A stretch of DNA of 64,000 bases from a bacterium HR10 (GCA_002923315.1 BEHM01000015.1:1-64000), one strand, 5' to 3'; numbered from the stretch's first letter, positions 1 to 10,117 are shown. The notes: a model not told the origin generated them from the sequence alone. Program-made: numbers and translations.

Positions 1-255
1 CGAGGGGAGGGCACCGATCACCACCTCCGCCCCCTCCAGCGCCTCCTCAAGCGACATCGTCGCGCGCACACTCGGAGGGATCGAAAAGCCCGGCAGATAC
101 ACAGCGTTCTCGCGACGCTCGCCGATCGCCCGCGCGATCTCCGCATCATGACTCCACAGCCGGACGACATGCCCGCGCTGGGCCGCCAAGATCGCCAGCG
201 CCGTCCCCCAACTGCCGGCGCCGATGATCGCGATGCGATGCGAGCCCTCGTTCAT
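1..255 (-). CDS. gpsA: Glycerol-3-phosphate dehydrogenase [NAD(P)+], N-terminal part
   Basis: Only the first 85 codons are in the window; the gene runs off the left edge. The enzyme reduces dihydroxyacetone phosphate to sn-glycerol 3-phosphate in the cytoplasm, the backbone for phospholipids. The Rossmann loop IAIIGAGSWGTALA is at residues 8-21, followed by WSHDAE and the family segment REN-x-x-YLPG near residues 50-58. The ATG at 255 overlaps the plsY stop (ATGA), so the two genes are translationally coupled; PlsY uses the G3P that GpsA makes. The identification is firm; only the C-terminal catalytic domain is unseen. Confidence 0.93.
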   Translation of the reverse strand, partial: MNEGSHRIAIIGAGSWGTALAILAAQRGHVVRLWSHDAEIARAIGERRENAVYLPGFSIPPSVRATMSLEEALEGAEVVIGALPS

Positions 256-887
256 GACAGGCGAGCCCCGAGCTTGCGCTCCGTCCCCGCCAGCAGCCGC
301 CGGATGTTCTCCCGATGCCGGAAGATGATCAATCCTCCGGTCACGGCGGCCGTCACGATCAGCGGCTCGATCTCCTGCGGCGGATGGCGCAAGACCCTCC
401 CTTCCCAGAACCAGATCCAGAAGGGGATCGAAGCGGTCGCGAAGATGGACCCGAGCGAGACATATCGCTTCGCATACACGACGACCGCCCACAGCGCGAG
501 CCCCGAGACGACGGCCAGGGGGGAGAGGAGCAGATACCCCCCTGCTCCCGTCGCGACCCCCTTCCCCCCACGAAATCCGATCCAGATCGGGAAGATGTGT
601 CCGGCGACGGCGCACGCCACCGCCCATCCCATCCACCAGGGATCGTTCGCCGTCAGCTTCCCCGCGAAGAGCACGGCCGCCATCCCCTTCCCGATGTCCA
701 GAAGGCCCGTGAGCACCCCTCCTTTCGCCCCGGCGATCCGACTCACGTTGGTCGCCCCGATGCTGTGGCTCCCAATGGTGCGCACGTCGAGGCGATTCGT
801 GAAGACATACTTGACCAGCAGGTATCCGAAGGGGATCGAACCGAGAAGATACGCGCCGATCATCCCGAACATGGAACGCATGAACAT
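252..887 (-). CDS. plsY: Glycerol-3-phosphate acyltransferase PlsY
   Basis: Integral membrane enzyme that transfers an acyl group from acyl-phosphate to the sn-1 position of glycerol 3-phosphate. The 211-residue protein carries the family motifs GSIPFG (about 16-21), GSHSIGATN (about 40-48), DIGKG and FRGGKGVATGAG, with several hydrophobic segments. The second motif is normally GSGNIGATN, so the HS pair is a substitution in a conserved loop. I start at 887, where GGGGG lies five bases upstream; longer readings up to 1031 would begin upstream of the predicted transcription start near 906. It is followed by gpsA in the same operon. Confidence 0.92.
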   Translation of the reverse strand: MFMRSMFGMIGAYLLGSIPFGYLLVKYVFTNRLDVRTIGSHSIGATNVSRIAGAKGGVLTGLLDIGKGMAAVLFAGKLTANDPWWMGWAVACAVAGHIFPIWIGFRGGKGVATGAGGYLLLSPLAVVSGLALWAVVVYAKRYVSLGSIFATASIPFWIWFWEGRVLRHPPQEIEPLIVTAAVTGGLIIFRHRENIRRLLAGTERKLGARLS

Positions 888-912
888 CGCTTCCCCCTTT
901 CGCGAAAGGGAA

Positions 913-941
913 ATCATATCGGATGCCTCCGACGCTGACAA
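913..941 (-). promoter_or_regulatory. Promoter of plsY-gpsA
   Basis: TTGTCA (936-941), a 17-base spacer and TATGAT (913-918) on the minus strand. The predicted start near 906 leaves a leader of about 19 bases with the GGGGG ribosome-binding site before the ATG at 887. Confidence 0.65.
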
Positions 942-989
942 GGAAGGCGCGCGCCTCCCCTCGCGGAAGAGGCCTCCTCCATCGAGCCC

Positions 990-1019
990 TTGATCGAACC
1001 AAGCGACCTGCGCCATACT
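990..1019 (+). promoter_or_regulatory. Possible promoter of the glycosyltransferase at 1030
   Basis: TTGATC (990-995), 18 bases, CATACT (1014-1019). Only ten bases separate the -10 box from the ATG, and there is no good Shine-Dalgarno sequence, so a leaderless or nearly leaderless transcript is suggested. Confidence 0.4.
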
Positions 1020-1029
1020 TCTGGCGGAC

Positions 1030-1851
1030 ATGGAAGCAGCGCCCTATCTCTCCGTCATCGTCCCGGCCTTCGATGAGGCCCGCCGGATCGAGCGCTCGCT
1101 TCGAGAGATCACCCACTACCTGGAGCAGCGTCCCTTCCCGAGCGAAGTGATCGTCGTGGACGATGGGTCTCGTGACGAGACGGCTCGTCTGGTCCAAGCC
1201 TTCGCCGACGCGTGGCGGAGCGAACACGTGAGCGTGCGCCTGTTGCGGAACGAGCGCAACCTCGGAAAAGGCTACAGCGTTCGCCGAGGCTTCCTGAACG
1301 CGCGCGGCGAGATCGTTCTCTTCACTGATGCCGATCTCTCCGCACCCATCGCGGAGGTCGAGCGGCTGCTCCAGCTCATCGAGGCCGAAGGTGCGGACGT
1401 CGCCTTCGGCTCGCGCGGTCTCGATCGCCGCTTCATCCAAAAACCCCCCACGCGAGCACGACAGTGGGCCGGGCGGATCTTCAATCTCCTCGTGCGCCTC
1501 CTCACCGGCCTCCCGTTCAAGGACACGCAATGCGGCTTCAAGGCATATCGGCGCGCGCCCCTGCTCCCCATCTTCCAGCATCAGCGGATTCGCGGCTTCG
1601 GATTCGATGTGGAGATCCTCTATCTGGCGCGCAAGTGCGGCTTGCGCCTTCGCGAGACGCCGGTCCTCTGGGCCCATGCGGAGGGGACGAAGGTCCGCCT
1701 CCTGCGCGATGCCTGGCGCATGGCGCTCGATCTCATGCGTATTCGGGTGAACGATTGGCTGGGCCGCTATCGGCTGCCGACGGGAGTCACCACGACCCTC
1801 GCACGATGCCCGCAGGACGTGGCGTTGACGCGGCCCCGCGATCTGCCGTAG
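1030..1851 (+). CDS. Family 2 glycosyltransferase (dolichyl-phosphate-glucose synthase-like)
   Basis: GT-A fold enzyme expected to move a sugar from a nucleotide-sugar to a polyprenyl phosphate at the membrane. The 273-residue protein shows SVIVPAFDEA (8-17), IVVDDGSRDET, the metal-binding TDADLSAP (DxD-like), and KDTQCGFKAYRR with GFGFDVEIL, the pattern of the ALG5/DPM1-like subgroup. No C-terminal membrane helices are evident, so it is the soluble type. It stands alone, divergent from plsY, with selD 27 bases downstream. The exact sugar and acceptor cannot be read from sequence. Confidence 0.85.
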   Translation: MEAAPYLSVIVPAFDEARRIERSLREITHYLEQRPFPSEVIVVDDGSRDETARLVQAFADAWRSEHVSVRLLRNERNLGKGYSVRRGFLNARGEIVLFTDADLSAPIAEVERLLQLIEAEGADVAFGSRGLDRRFIQKPPTRARQWAGRIFNLLVRLLTGLPFKDTQCGFKAYRRAPLLPIFQHQRIRGFGFDVEILYLARKCGLRLRETPVLWAHAEGTKVRLLRDAWRMALDLMRIRVNDWLGRYRLPTGVTTTLARCPQDVALTRPRDLP

Positions 1852-1854
1852 TAT
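1825..1854 (+). promoter_or_regulatory. Promoter of selD
   Basis: TTGACG (1825-1830), 18 bases, TAGTAT (1849-1854), lying within the end of the preceding gene. TATGAT at 1852-1857 is a second possible -10 box but would need a 21-base spacer. Confidence 0.5.
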
Positions 1855-1878
1855 GATCCTTTCCCCGCGGGCGAGGGG

Positions 1879-2940
1879 ATGAGCGATATGGGTGAGACCG
1901 AACGCATTCGGCTGACACAACTGAGCCACGGTGCCGGTTGAGCGTGCAAGCTCAGCCAGAAGGACCTGGTCGAGGTCCTGAGCACATTGGCGCCGGTGGA
2001 CGACCCGCATGTGCTCATCGGGGTGGCGACCTCCGATGATGTGGGCGTCTATGTCCTCAACGAGGAGATGGCGCTCGTCCTCACCACGGATTTCTTCACG
2101 CCCGTTGTGGATGACCCCTATGCGTTTGGACAGATCGCCGTCGCCAATGCCCTCAGCGATCTCTACGCCAAGGGCGTTGAGCCGCTCGTGGCGCTGAATC
2201 TCGTGGGATTCCCGGCGAAGAAACTCCCCCTCCGCCTCTTGAGCGAGATCTTGCGCGGCGGCAGTGATAAGGCGCGCGAGGCGGGCGTCGTGATCCTCGG
2301 CGGACACACAGTGGACGACCTGGAGCCGAAGTACGGCCTGGCCGTGCTCGGCCTCGCGCGTCCGGCGGAGATCATCCCGAATTCGGGCGCGCGCCCGGGC
2401 GACCGCCTGGTCCTGACGAAACCGCTCGGCCTGGGGATCATCACCACGGGCATCAAGCGCGAGCGCGTCTCGCCAGACGTCGAAGCCGAAGCCATCCACG
2501 TCATGACGACGCTCAACCGCGCGGCCGCGCGCGCCATGCGGCAGATCGGTGTGCACGCCGCGACGGACGTCACCGGATATGGACTGCTCGGCCACTTGCG
2601 CAATCTGCTGGTCGCCAGCAGCGTGAGCGCCACGATCTGGCTCTCGCGCGTTCCGGTGCTCACGGCGGCATGGGAGCTCATCGCCGAACGCATCGTGCCT
2701 GGCGGCACGCTCGCCAACCACGCCTACCTCGCGCCGTTCGTGGACTGGGCGCCGGACATCTCCGAAGACGCGCAGCTCGTCCTCTGCGATGCACAAACGT
2801 CGGGGGGGGTTCTGATCGCCGTCGCTTCAGAGAAGACAGAAGCGCTCTGCGACGCACTGCGCGAGAACGGCGCGCTCGCGGCTTCCGTCATCGGGGAGAT
2901 CACCGCCGGAGCCGCAGGGCGCGTTCGCGTCCTCCCCTGA
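1879..2940 (+). CDS. selD: Selenide, water dikinase SelD, itself a selenoprotein (in-frame UGA at 1939-1941)
   Basis: Makes selenophosphate from selenide and ATP, the selenium donor for tRNA-Sec. Read from the ATG at 1879 (GAGGGG just upstream), the protein is 353 residues with UGA as codon 21, in the motif LTQLSHGAG-U-ACK. SelD enzymes have Cys or Sec at exactly this place (GAGCGCK in E. coli), so UGA is best read as selenocysteine. Without readthrough the frame opens only at 1987 and loses the catalytic loop. Downstream are TSDDVGVY, LTTDFFTPVVDDPY, GGHTVDD, DVTGYGLLGH and QTSGGVL, all SelD family segments. A SECIS-like hairpin follows 20 bases after the UGA. ATG 1888 is an alternative start. 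The genome should also carry selA, selB and selC. Confidence 0.95.
1951..1982 (+). promoter_or_regulatory. Bacterial SECIS-like hairpin in selD
   Basis: GGACCT (1962-1967) pairs perfectly with AGGTCC (1973-1978) around the loop GGTCG. An outer stem CTCA (1951-1954) with TGAG (1979-1982) is separated by an internal bulge. The hairpin begins 20 bases after the UGA and its loop starts with G, as bacterial SECIS elements do for SelB binding. Confidence 0.75.
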
Positions 2941-2941
2941 T

Positions 2942-4705
2942 TCACCCTTCCATCAGGCCTGACTTCACCAACTCCTCATCCGGCACGCGCACCAGAAGGA
3001 CAGGACACTTCGCGTGATCGAGGACCTTGCGACTCACGCTCCCCATGAGGAAGCGGAAGATCCCACTGCGTCCGCGCGCCCCCATGACGATGAGGTCCGC
3101 CCCCATCTGATCCGCGAGCTTCAGGATCTCCTCGGCCGGATCGCCCATGACCATAAGCTGCCGATGCGACGTCAGACCACGTCGCGCGAGCTCGGCGTTG
3201 GCTTCGGCGAAGATGCGCTCGGCCTCCAACTGATGCGCGGCCCGCCATTCGGCCTCTCGCTCCGGGCTGACATAGCTGCTGCGCTCGATCCGAGAAAGCG
3301 GCGCGACATAGAGCAACGTGATCTCCGCCCGCGCGGCATCCAGCAATTGACTGACCCGCTCGACGGCCAAGCGGGCATTGGGCGATCCATCCACGGGGAT
3401 GAGAATGCGACGCGCGCGCTCAGCCCGCTCCGGTTGCGCGCTCTCGCTCAAGGCCACGACTGCCGGTAGCGGCATCCCGGCCAGGACCTTCAGCGCCGAT
3501 TCGCCGCCCGTGCTCAGATGGCGGATCCGCTCCACGGGGAGGCCGAAGTGACGAATGGCTTGCGTCAGGCTGTCCCCGCAGACGATGATGTCTTTCTTCT
3601 CCGCCGGAACGCGTTCGGTCACATACTGAGCCAGGGCACGCGTCCCCTCTGCAAACGGAGCGTCCTCCCACCGCCCGAGCGGCCCGTTCCAAAAGATCGT
3701 GCGCGCCCAATCGAACAGCTCCACCAGATGATTGATCGTCATCGGCCCGATGTCCACGGCCACGGCGTACGCCGGGATCTCCGACGCCACGACGACATGG
3801 CGCGGGAGCGCGGCGATCTTCTCCGGATCCCCCTGCGCCTGCTCCAAAGCCTCCGCATCCACGACGACGAAGTCCGAGGGGAAGACGAGTCCGGTCGGAT
3901 AGATCTCTCCCCGGCTCCCGAGCACCTGCTCGGCCCGCACGAGGAAATTCTCAGCGAGCTTCAGAAACGCGGTCTCCACCGGAGAGTGCCCGACCTCATA
4001 TCCTTGCGCCTTGAGGAAGGTGAAACAGAGCGCGCCGCCGATGAACAGACGATCCACGCGGGGAAGCAGATTCTCCAAGACCGGTAATTTCTCCGACAGT
4101 CGCGCCCCGGCGACGACCGCCAGAAATGGCTTCTGGGGACTCTTCAATACGGCCTCCAACATCAGCAGCTCACGTTCCATCAACAACCCGGCGGCCGCTG
4201 GGGTCACATAGCGCGTGATGCCGACGGTCGAGGCCTGCCCGCGATGGGCCAGCCCAAAGGCGTCGTTGCAATAGACGTCGGCCAGATCGGCCAACTGACG
4301 AGCGAAGGCCGCATCGTCCAAATCCTCCTCCGCGTGGAAGCGAAGATTCTCCAACATCAGGACCTCGCCCGGCTTCAGCTCATCCACGAGCCGTTCGATC
4401 TGGCGCCCCACGCATGCGTTCGCTTTCCGAACGGGTCGCCCCAAGATGTGGCTCAAGCGCTCGGCGAGAGGATCCACGCGCCACGCCTCCACCACCTGCC
4501 CCTCCGGCTGCCCCCAATGCGTGCCGATGACGATGCGAGCCCCCGCCTCGATCAACAGCTGCAGCGTCGGCACCACCTGCTGCAGCTTGAAATCATCGGC
4601 GATCTCCCCCGTCGCTCCCCGCCGCGGCACGTCACCATCTATGCGCACGAAGACGCGCCGCCCCGAGAGCGCATCCCGCAACCGGCCGATCGTGAGCTTC
4701 TCCAT
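2942..4705 (-). CDS. Divergent phosphoglycerate kinase fused to a universal stress protein domain
   Basis: The 587-residue protein has a PGK-like N-terminal part (about 1-420) and a C-terminal UspA domain (about 435-580). PGK converts 1,3-bisphosphoglycerate and ADP to 3-phosphoglycerate and ATP. PGK landmarks are present but altered: RIDGDVP for RVDFNVP, THWGQPEG for SHLGRPKG, GARLSEK for GGAKVSDK, CGDS for GGDT, and Lys where the catalytic Arg before the AAVP-like segment is expected. ENLRFH and NDAFGLAHRG are kept. The Usp part has the ATP-binding pattern G-2x-G-9x-GS (GARGRSGIFRFLMGS). Activity as a PGK is therefore uncertain; it may be a second, regulatory copy. TATGAT at 4765-4770 could be its -10 box. 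The ATG at 4705 has a GGGAGGGGGG tract upstream. Confidence 0.88.
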   Translation of the reverse strand: MEKLTIGRLRDALSGRRVFVRIDGDVPRRGATGEIADDFKLQQVVPTLQLLIEAGARIVIGTHWGQPEGQVVEAWRVDPLAERLSHILGRPVRKANACVGRQIERLVDELKPGEVLMLENLRFHAEEDLDDAAFARQLADLADVYCNDAFGLAHRGQASTVGITRYVTPAAAGLLMERELLMLEAVLKSPQKPFLAVVAGARLSEKLPVLENLLPRVDRLFIGGALCFTFLKAQGYEVGHSPVETAFLKLAENFLVRAEQVLGSRGEIYPTGLVFPSDFVVVDAEALEQAQGDPEKIAALPRHVVVASEIPAYAVAVDIGPMTINHLVELFDWARTIFWNGPLGRWEDAPFAEGTRALAQYVTERVPAEKKDIIVCGDSLTQAIRHFGLPVERIRHLSTGGESALKVLAGMPLPAVVALSESAQPERAERARRILIPVDGSPNARLAVERVSQLLDAARAEITLLYVAPLSRIERSSYVSPEREAEWRAAHQLEAERIFAEANAELARRGLTSHRQLMVMGDPAEEILKLADQMGADLIVMGARGRSGIFRFLMGSVSRKVLDHAKCPVLLVRVPDEELVKSGLMEG

Positions 4706-4806
4706 AGGCCCCCCCTCCCGGTCACAATCCCCCCCATGTGGAGCAGAACAGGGGAACAGAGCGCATCATAGCCCGAACCGTCGTCCGCGTGTGTCACGCC
4801 TCGGTC

Positions 4807-5085
4807 TCATGCCTGCGTCGCGGCCACCAAGCGATTGACCAAGGTCGTCAGGCGCGACTTGTACCGAGCCGCCGCATTCCGATGAATGACGCCCTTCTGA
4901 ATGGACTTATCAATGATCGAGACCGTCTGCGGCAGAAGCTCTCGCGCCAACTGCGCATCGCCCGCCTCGATCGCCCGGCGCAGCTTCTTGATGTACGTGC
5001 GCAGACGCGAGAGATTGCGCCGATTGATCTCCCGCCGCTTCAGATTCTTCCGCAATTGCTTCTTCGCCGATTTCGTGCGCGGCAT
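4807..5085 (-). CDS. rpsT: 30S ribosomal protein S20
   Basis: Small-subunit protein binding 16S rRNA. The 92-residue sequence starts MPRTKSAKKQLRKN, is very rich in Lys/Arg and is predicted alpha-helical throughout, with IQKGVIHRNAAARYKSRL near the C-terminus as in the family. I chose the ATG at 5085 because GGGAGGGGAGG lies just upstream; a longer reading from 5106 lacks this. It has its own near-consensus promoter and is a single-gene unit by position. Confidence 0.96.
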   Translation of the reverse strand: MPRTKSAKKQLRKNLKRREINRRNLSRLRTYIKKLRRAIEAGDAQLARELLPQTVSIIDKSIQKGVIHRNAAARYKSRLTTLVNRLVAATQA

Positions 5086-5127
5086 GTCCTCCCCTCCCAG
5101 GCTCATCCCTCGATCGAAGGGAGATCA

Positions 5128-5157
5128 AGTATACGGATGCCCTCGGATGGGTGTCAA
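5128..5157 (-). promoter_or_regulatory. Strong sigma70 promoter of rpsT
   Basis: TTGACA (5152-5157), 18 bases, TATACT (5128-5133). The predicted start near 5121 gives a leader of roughly 36 bases. This is one of the best matches to consensus in the window, fitting a ribosomal protein gene. Confidence 0.8.
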
Positions 5158-5171
5158 CCGCATCCCCCCTC

Positions 5172-7059
<1,888 letters not shown>

Positions 7060-7070
7060 TCAGGCGAGCA

Positions 7071-7100
7071 ATTGTGGCCGATCCGCGCCACAGAGTGCAA
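7071..7100 (-). promoter_or_regulatory. Possible promoter of eno
   Basis: TTGCAC (7095-7100), 18 bases, CACAAT (7071-7076), giving a predicted leader of about 26 bases. Both boxes are only partial matches to consensus. Confidence 0.4.
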
Positions 7101-7136
7101 GCGCTCGCTCGCCTTCCCTCTTCGCGCGCCGGGCCA

Positions 7137-7165
7137 TTGCTCCTGTCGAAAAACCGGCCTAAACT
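7137..7165 (+). promoter_or_regulatory. Possible promoter of the PLP enzyme at 7205
   Basis: TTGCTC (7137-7142), 17 bases, TAAACT (7160-7165). The leader of about 33 bases contains AAGGAGGAG before the ATG. Confidence 0.45.
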
Positions 7166-7204
7166 CTCGCCGTCAGGAGACGAGGACGCACAAGGAGGAG
7201 AACG

Positions 7205-8383
7205 ATGGCGAGAGAGTGGGGGATCAACACCATCGCCGTTCACGCGGGCCGAGCGGTGAATCCGACGCGCTCGGTCGCGCCGCCGATCTTCCAAACGGCC
7301 GTCTTCGAGCTGGAGGACGCCGCTGCCGGAGCCCGATTCGCCCAGGCCATTGCGCCCACGGAGTACTACACGCGATGGGGCAATCCCACGACGCGACAAG
7401 CCGAGGAGATCATCGCGGCTCTGGAAGGCGGCGAGCGCGCCCTCGTGCTCGCCTCAGGCATGGCCGCCATCGCGACGGCCGTGCTCGCTTGCGTCCGAAG
7501 CGGCGATCACATCGTGGCCGGACGCTCGCTCTACGCCGCCACGATGGAGCTGTTCCGGCATACGCTCCCGCGCCTGGGCATCGAGGTCACCTTCGTCCCC
7601 CCCACTGATCCGGAGAACTTCCGTCGCGCTCTTCGTCCGAACACCACGCTCATCTACGTGGAGACGCCATCGAATCCCCGCCTGGATCTGACCGATCTGG
7701 AGGCCGTCGCTCGCCTCGCGCGCGAACACGGCGCGACCATCATCGCCGATAACACGTTCGCGACGCCATATAACCAGCGCCCGCTGCACTTCGGCATTGA
7801 CGCTGTCGTGCACAGTGCGACGAAGTATCTCGGCGGACATCATGACCTGACGGCCGGGGCCATCGTCGGCTCCGCGGCGTTCATCGAACGCTGTTGGACG
7901 CAGGCCAAGCTCTTCGGCCCGACGCTCAGCCCCTTCGACGCGTGGCTGCTCATCCGCGGGATGAAGACCTTCGGCCTGCGCCTGGAGCGGCAAAACGCTA
8001 ACGCGCAGCGCATCGCGGAATTCCTCGACGCCCATCCGAAGGTCGCGCGCGTCTTCTATCCGGGACTGCCCTCCCATCCCCAGCACGACCTGGCCCGACG
8101 ACAGATGCGGGGCTTCGGTGGGATGGTCGCCTTCGAGCTGAAGGGCGGACGGGAGGCCGGACGCCAACTCGTCGAATCCCTCCGGGTGATCACGCTCGCC
8201 GTCAGCCTCGGCGGGGTCACCTCGCTCATTCAGCATCCGGCCTCCATGTCGCACGGCCCGATCCCGGAAGAGGAGCGCCAGGCGACGGGCATCACCGAAG
8301 GCCTCATTCGCCTCTCGGTCGGGATCGAAGATGCGGAGGACTTAATCGCCGATCTCGAGCAAGCGCTCCGTCGTCTCCCCTAG
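7205..8383 (+). CDS. Cys/Met metabolism PLP-dependent enzyme (cystathionine gamma-synthase / methionine gamma-lyase family)
   Basis: A 392-residue fold-type I PLP enzyme of the transsulfuration family, acting on sulfur amino acids in the cytoplasm. Recognisable segments are TIAVHAGR, YTRWGNPTTRQAEE, ALVLASGMAAI (phosphate-binding), ETPSNP, IIADNTFATPYNQRPL, and the Schiff-base Lys in HSATKYLGGHHDLTAG. LSVGIEDAEDLIADLEQAL closes the C-terminus. The signature does not separate cystathionine gamma-synthase, gamma-lyase and methionine gamma-lyase. AAGGAGGAG precedes the ATG. It is a single gene converging on a stress protein gene with a six-base gap. Confidence 0.88.
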   Translation: MAREWGINTIAVHAGRAVNPTRSVAPPIFQTAVFELEDAAAGARFAQAIAPTEYYTRWGNPTTRQAEEIIAALEGGERALVLASGMAAIATAVLACVRSGDHIVAGRSLYAATMELFRHTLPRLGIEVTFVPPTDPENFRRALRPNTTLIYVETPSNPRLDLTDLEAVARLAREHGATIIADNTFATPYNQRPLHFGIDAVVHSATKYLGGHHDLTAGAIVGSAAFIERCWTQAKLFGPTLSPFDAWLLIRGMKTFGLRLERQNANAQRIAEFLDAHPKVARVFYPGLPSHPQHDLARRQMRGFGGMVAFELKGGREAGRQLVESLRVITLAVSLGGVTSLIQHPASMSHGPIPEEERQATGITEGLIRLSVGIEDAEDLIADLEQALRRLP

Positions 8384-8389
8384 GCGAAT

Positions 8390-8836
8390 TCACGCCGAAG
8401 GCTGACGCACGGTGAGCACCGGACAGCGCGCCAAGCGCACGATCTTCTCGGCGACCGAGCCGAAGACGAGATGGCGCCATCCCGTGCGCCCATGCGTCGC
8501 GATGACGATCATGTCCACTGCCTGCTCCTCAGCCGCCCGCAGGATCTGCTCGGCCACGTCGCCATGCGCGATGATCGGATGGATGACCACGCGCGTCGCC
8601 AGCTCGTTCACAAACGCCGCCATCTGCCGCTCCGCCTCCTCATGGAGCGCTCGCTCATATTCCGGCACATCGAAATGATAGGTCGGTCGCGGCTCCACGT
8701 ACGGGAGCGCGGGGATGACGTGGATCACATAGAGCTCCGCACCAAAGGCTTCCGCTAAAGGAATCGCCAGATCGAACGCTCGTCGAGCGGCTTCGCTGAA
8801 ATCCGTCGGACACAAGATGCGCTTCAATTGCAGCAT
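8390..8836 (-). CDS. Universal stress protein (UspA family)
   Basis: A 148-residue single-domain Usp. It begins LKRILCPTDFSEAARRAFD, continues with ELYVIHVIP and HGDVAEQILRAAEEQAVDMIVIATHGRTG, and ends in the nucleotide-binding pattern G-2x-G-9x-GS (GRTGWRHLVFGSVAEKIV). This suggests an ATP-binding stress or dormancy protein, as in other Usp proteins. The ATG at 8836 follows GGAGGGG; an upstream reading to 8887 has no ribosome-binding site. It is related to the Usp domain on the PGK fusion at 2942-4705. Confidence 0.93.
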   Translation of the reverse strand: MLQLKRILCPTDFSEAARRAFDLAIPLAEAFGAELYVIHVIPALPYVEPRPTYHFDVPEYERALHEEAERQMAAFVNELATRVVIHPIIAHGDVAEQILRAAEEQAVDMIVIATHGRTGWRHLVFGSVAEKIVRLARCPVLTVRQPSA

Positions 8837-8919
8837 AGGCCCCTCCTCACAAGGCTCGCCCACGCGTTCCCTGGGATCGTGTGCCATTCAGGCACAGCAC
8901 TAAGAGCGCGCGGTCGTCT

Positions 8920-9999
8920 TCAAGAACCCTCGGGGAACGTCACGCCGGGACGAAATCCCACGCCCTCGACGGAGACCACACCAGGTCCCCCCACTTCTCC
9001 ATCCACCTCAAACTTCACCGGCAAGAAGTGCTCAATGACCCAGACATTGGTCACCAAGTGAGTGGTGATCTCCGAAACGGTCATGGTCGAGCGTCCCTCG
9101 GCCAGCGCCATATAGAGCAGCAACTGATCGGCCAGATGCTTCTCCACCACTTTGCCGGAACGATGATGCGCCATGAACGCGTGATGGACCTCATCGGCAA
9201 CCGTCTCAGCGCGCTTCCCGACCTCGCCCAGAGCGCTGAATCCCGCCACCACGTCCCCATAATACGCGAAGGCGAACAACCCCGCCCCTTTTCCCGAAGC
9301 CGGCGTCTGCAACAACTCCACTTCGGCTACCAGCTCAGCGTGCGCCAACCGCTGCAACAGACGCCGACAGAAGCGCTCGGCGATCGACAGGGGGAGATTC
9401 GAGACGACGGCCAAACCCTCGATCTTGACCAACTCCTCCCGTCGGGTCAGCTCCACGGCCGACAACCGCTCCACGGGCTCAATGTCGGCTTCGACGACCC
9501 CACCGCCTTGGGGATACCACCCCCAACGAACCGTCTTCAGGCTCGCGCGCCCCCCCATTCGGCGCAGGGCGGGCAGGAAAACCCTCTCCAAGTACGTCGT
9601 CGGAGGGCTGAAGGGAACATGCGTGCCCCCTCTCAAGATCAAATGCGTGGGACGCGGAGCGAAGAGCAGCGCGGGCAGGACGGTCTGGAAGATCAGGCTC
9701 ACCGAGCCGGCGCTGGCCCGAATCTTGCTCACGTCAAATTCGTAGACGCCGCCCTCACACGTCCCCGGCCTGAAGATGAGCAGCTCCGATCCCAATTCGT
9801 CCCCGAGCGTGCGCCCGCGCGTGATGTCTCGAATCGCGCGCACGGCCGTCAGATGCTGCGGCTGCAGACCGGGGACTTTGCGCCCACGACGGATGTTGAT
9901 GATCTCCACCTCGCGCGAGAGCAAGGCCGCCAGCGCCAAACTCGTCCGCAGGATCTGCCCCCCTCCTTCGCCGACCGATCCGTCTATGCGCACGACCAT
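8920..9999 (-). CDS. rtcA: RNA 3'-terminal phosphate cyclase
   Basis: Converts RNA 3'-phosphate ends to 2',3'-cyclic phosphates through an adenylated histidine, in RNA repair. The 359-residue protein begins RIDGSVGEGGGQILRTSLAL, the family's N-terminal signature, with RASAGSVSLIFQTVLP, GWYPQGGGVVE and, near residue 288, the HLADQLLLYMALA segment whose His is the expected adenylation site. The ATG at 9999 follows GGGGGGAGCAGGG; the frame remains open to 10200 but that part has no support. No RtcB ligase or RtcR regulator is in the window. Confidence 0.95.
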   Translation of the reverse strand: MVVRIDGSVGEGGGQILRTSLALAALLSREVEIINIRRGRKVPGLQPQHLTAVRAIRDITRGRTLGDELGSELLIFRPGTCEGGVYEFDVSKIRASAGSVSLIFQTVLPALLFAPRPTHLILRGGTHVPFSPPTTYLERVFLPALRRMGGRASLKTVRWGWYPQGGGVVEADIEPVERLSAVELTRREELVKIEGLAVVSNLPLSIAERFCRRLLQRLAHAELVAEVELLQTPASGKGAGLFAFAYYGDVVAGFSALGEVGKRAETVADEVHHAFMAHHRSGKVVEKHLADQLLLYMALAEGRSTMTVSEITTHLVTNVWVIEHFLPVKFEVDGEVGGPGVVSVEGVGFRPGVTFPEGS

Positions 10000-10087
10000 A
10001 GCCCTGCTCCCCCCGTGCCAACACGGCGACGCGGACGGAGTCTCCCATCCGCCCTCGCCTCTGTCACACGGCTGCCGACCGGTATCT

Positions 10088-10117
10088 ATTTTAGCCGGCG
10101 CGCGACACGGTCTCCAA
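10088..10117 (-). promoter_or_regulatory. Possible promoter of rtcA
   Basis: TTGGAG (10112-10117), 18 bases, TAAAAT (10088-10093). The leader would be about 80 bases. Confidence 0.45.

Noticed and set aside
2940-2942. Shared terminator between convergent selD and pgk-usp
   Set aside because: The stops are one base apart and I see no hairpin with a T-run; other convergent pairs (8383/8390, 26561/26574, 39890/39908, 55780/55795) also lack one.
8880-8896. Hairpin TGTGCC-ATTCA-GGCACA as a terminator of rtcA
   Set aside because: The stem is short and no T-run follows in the direction of transcription; it may be chance or part of the usp leader.
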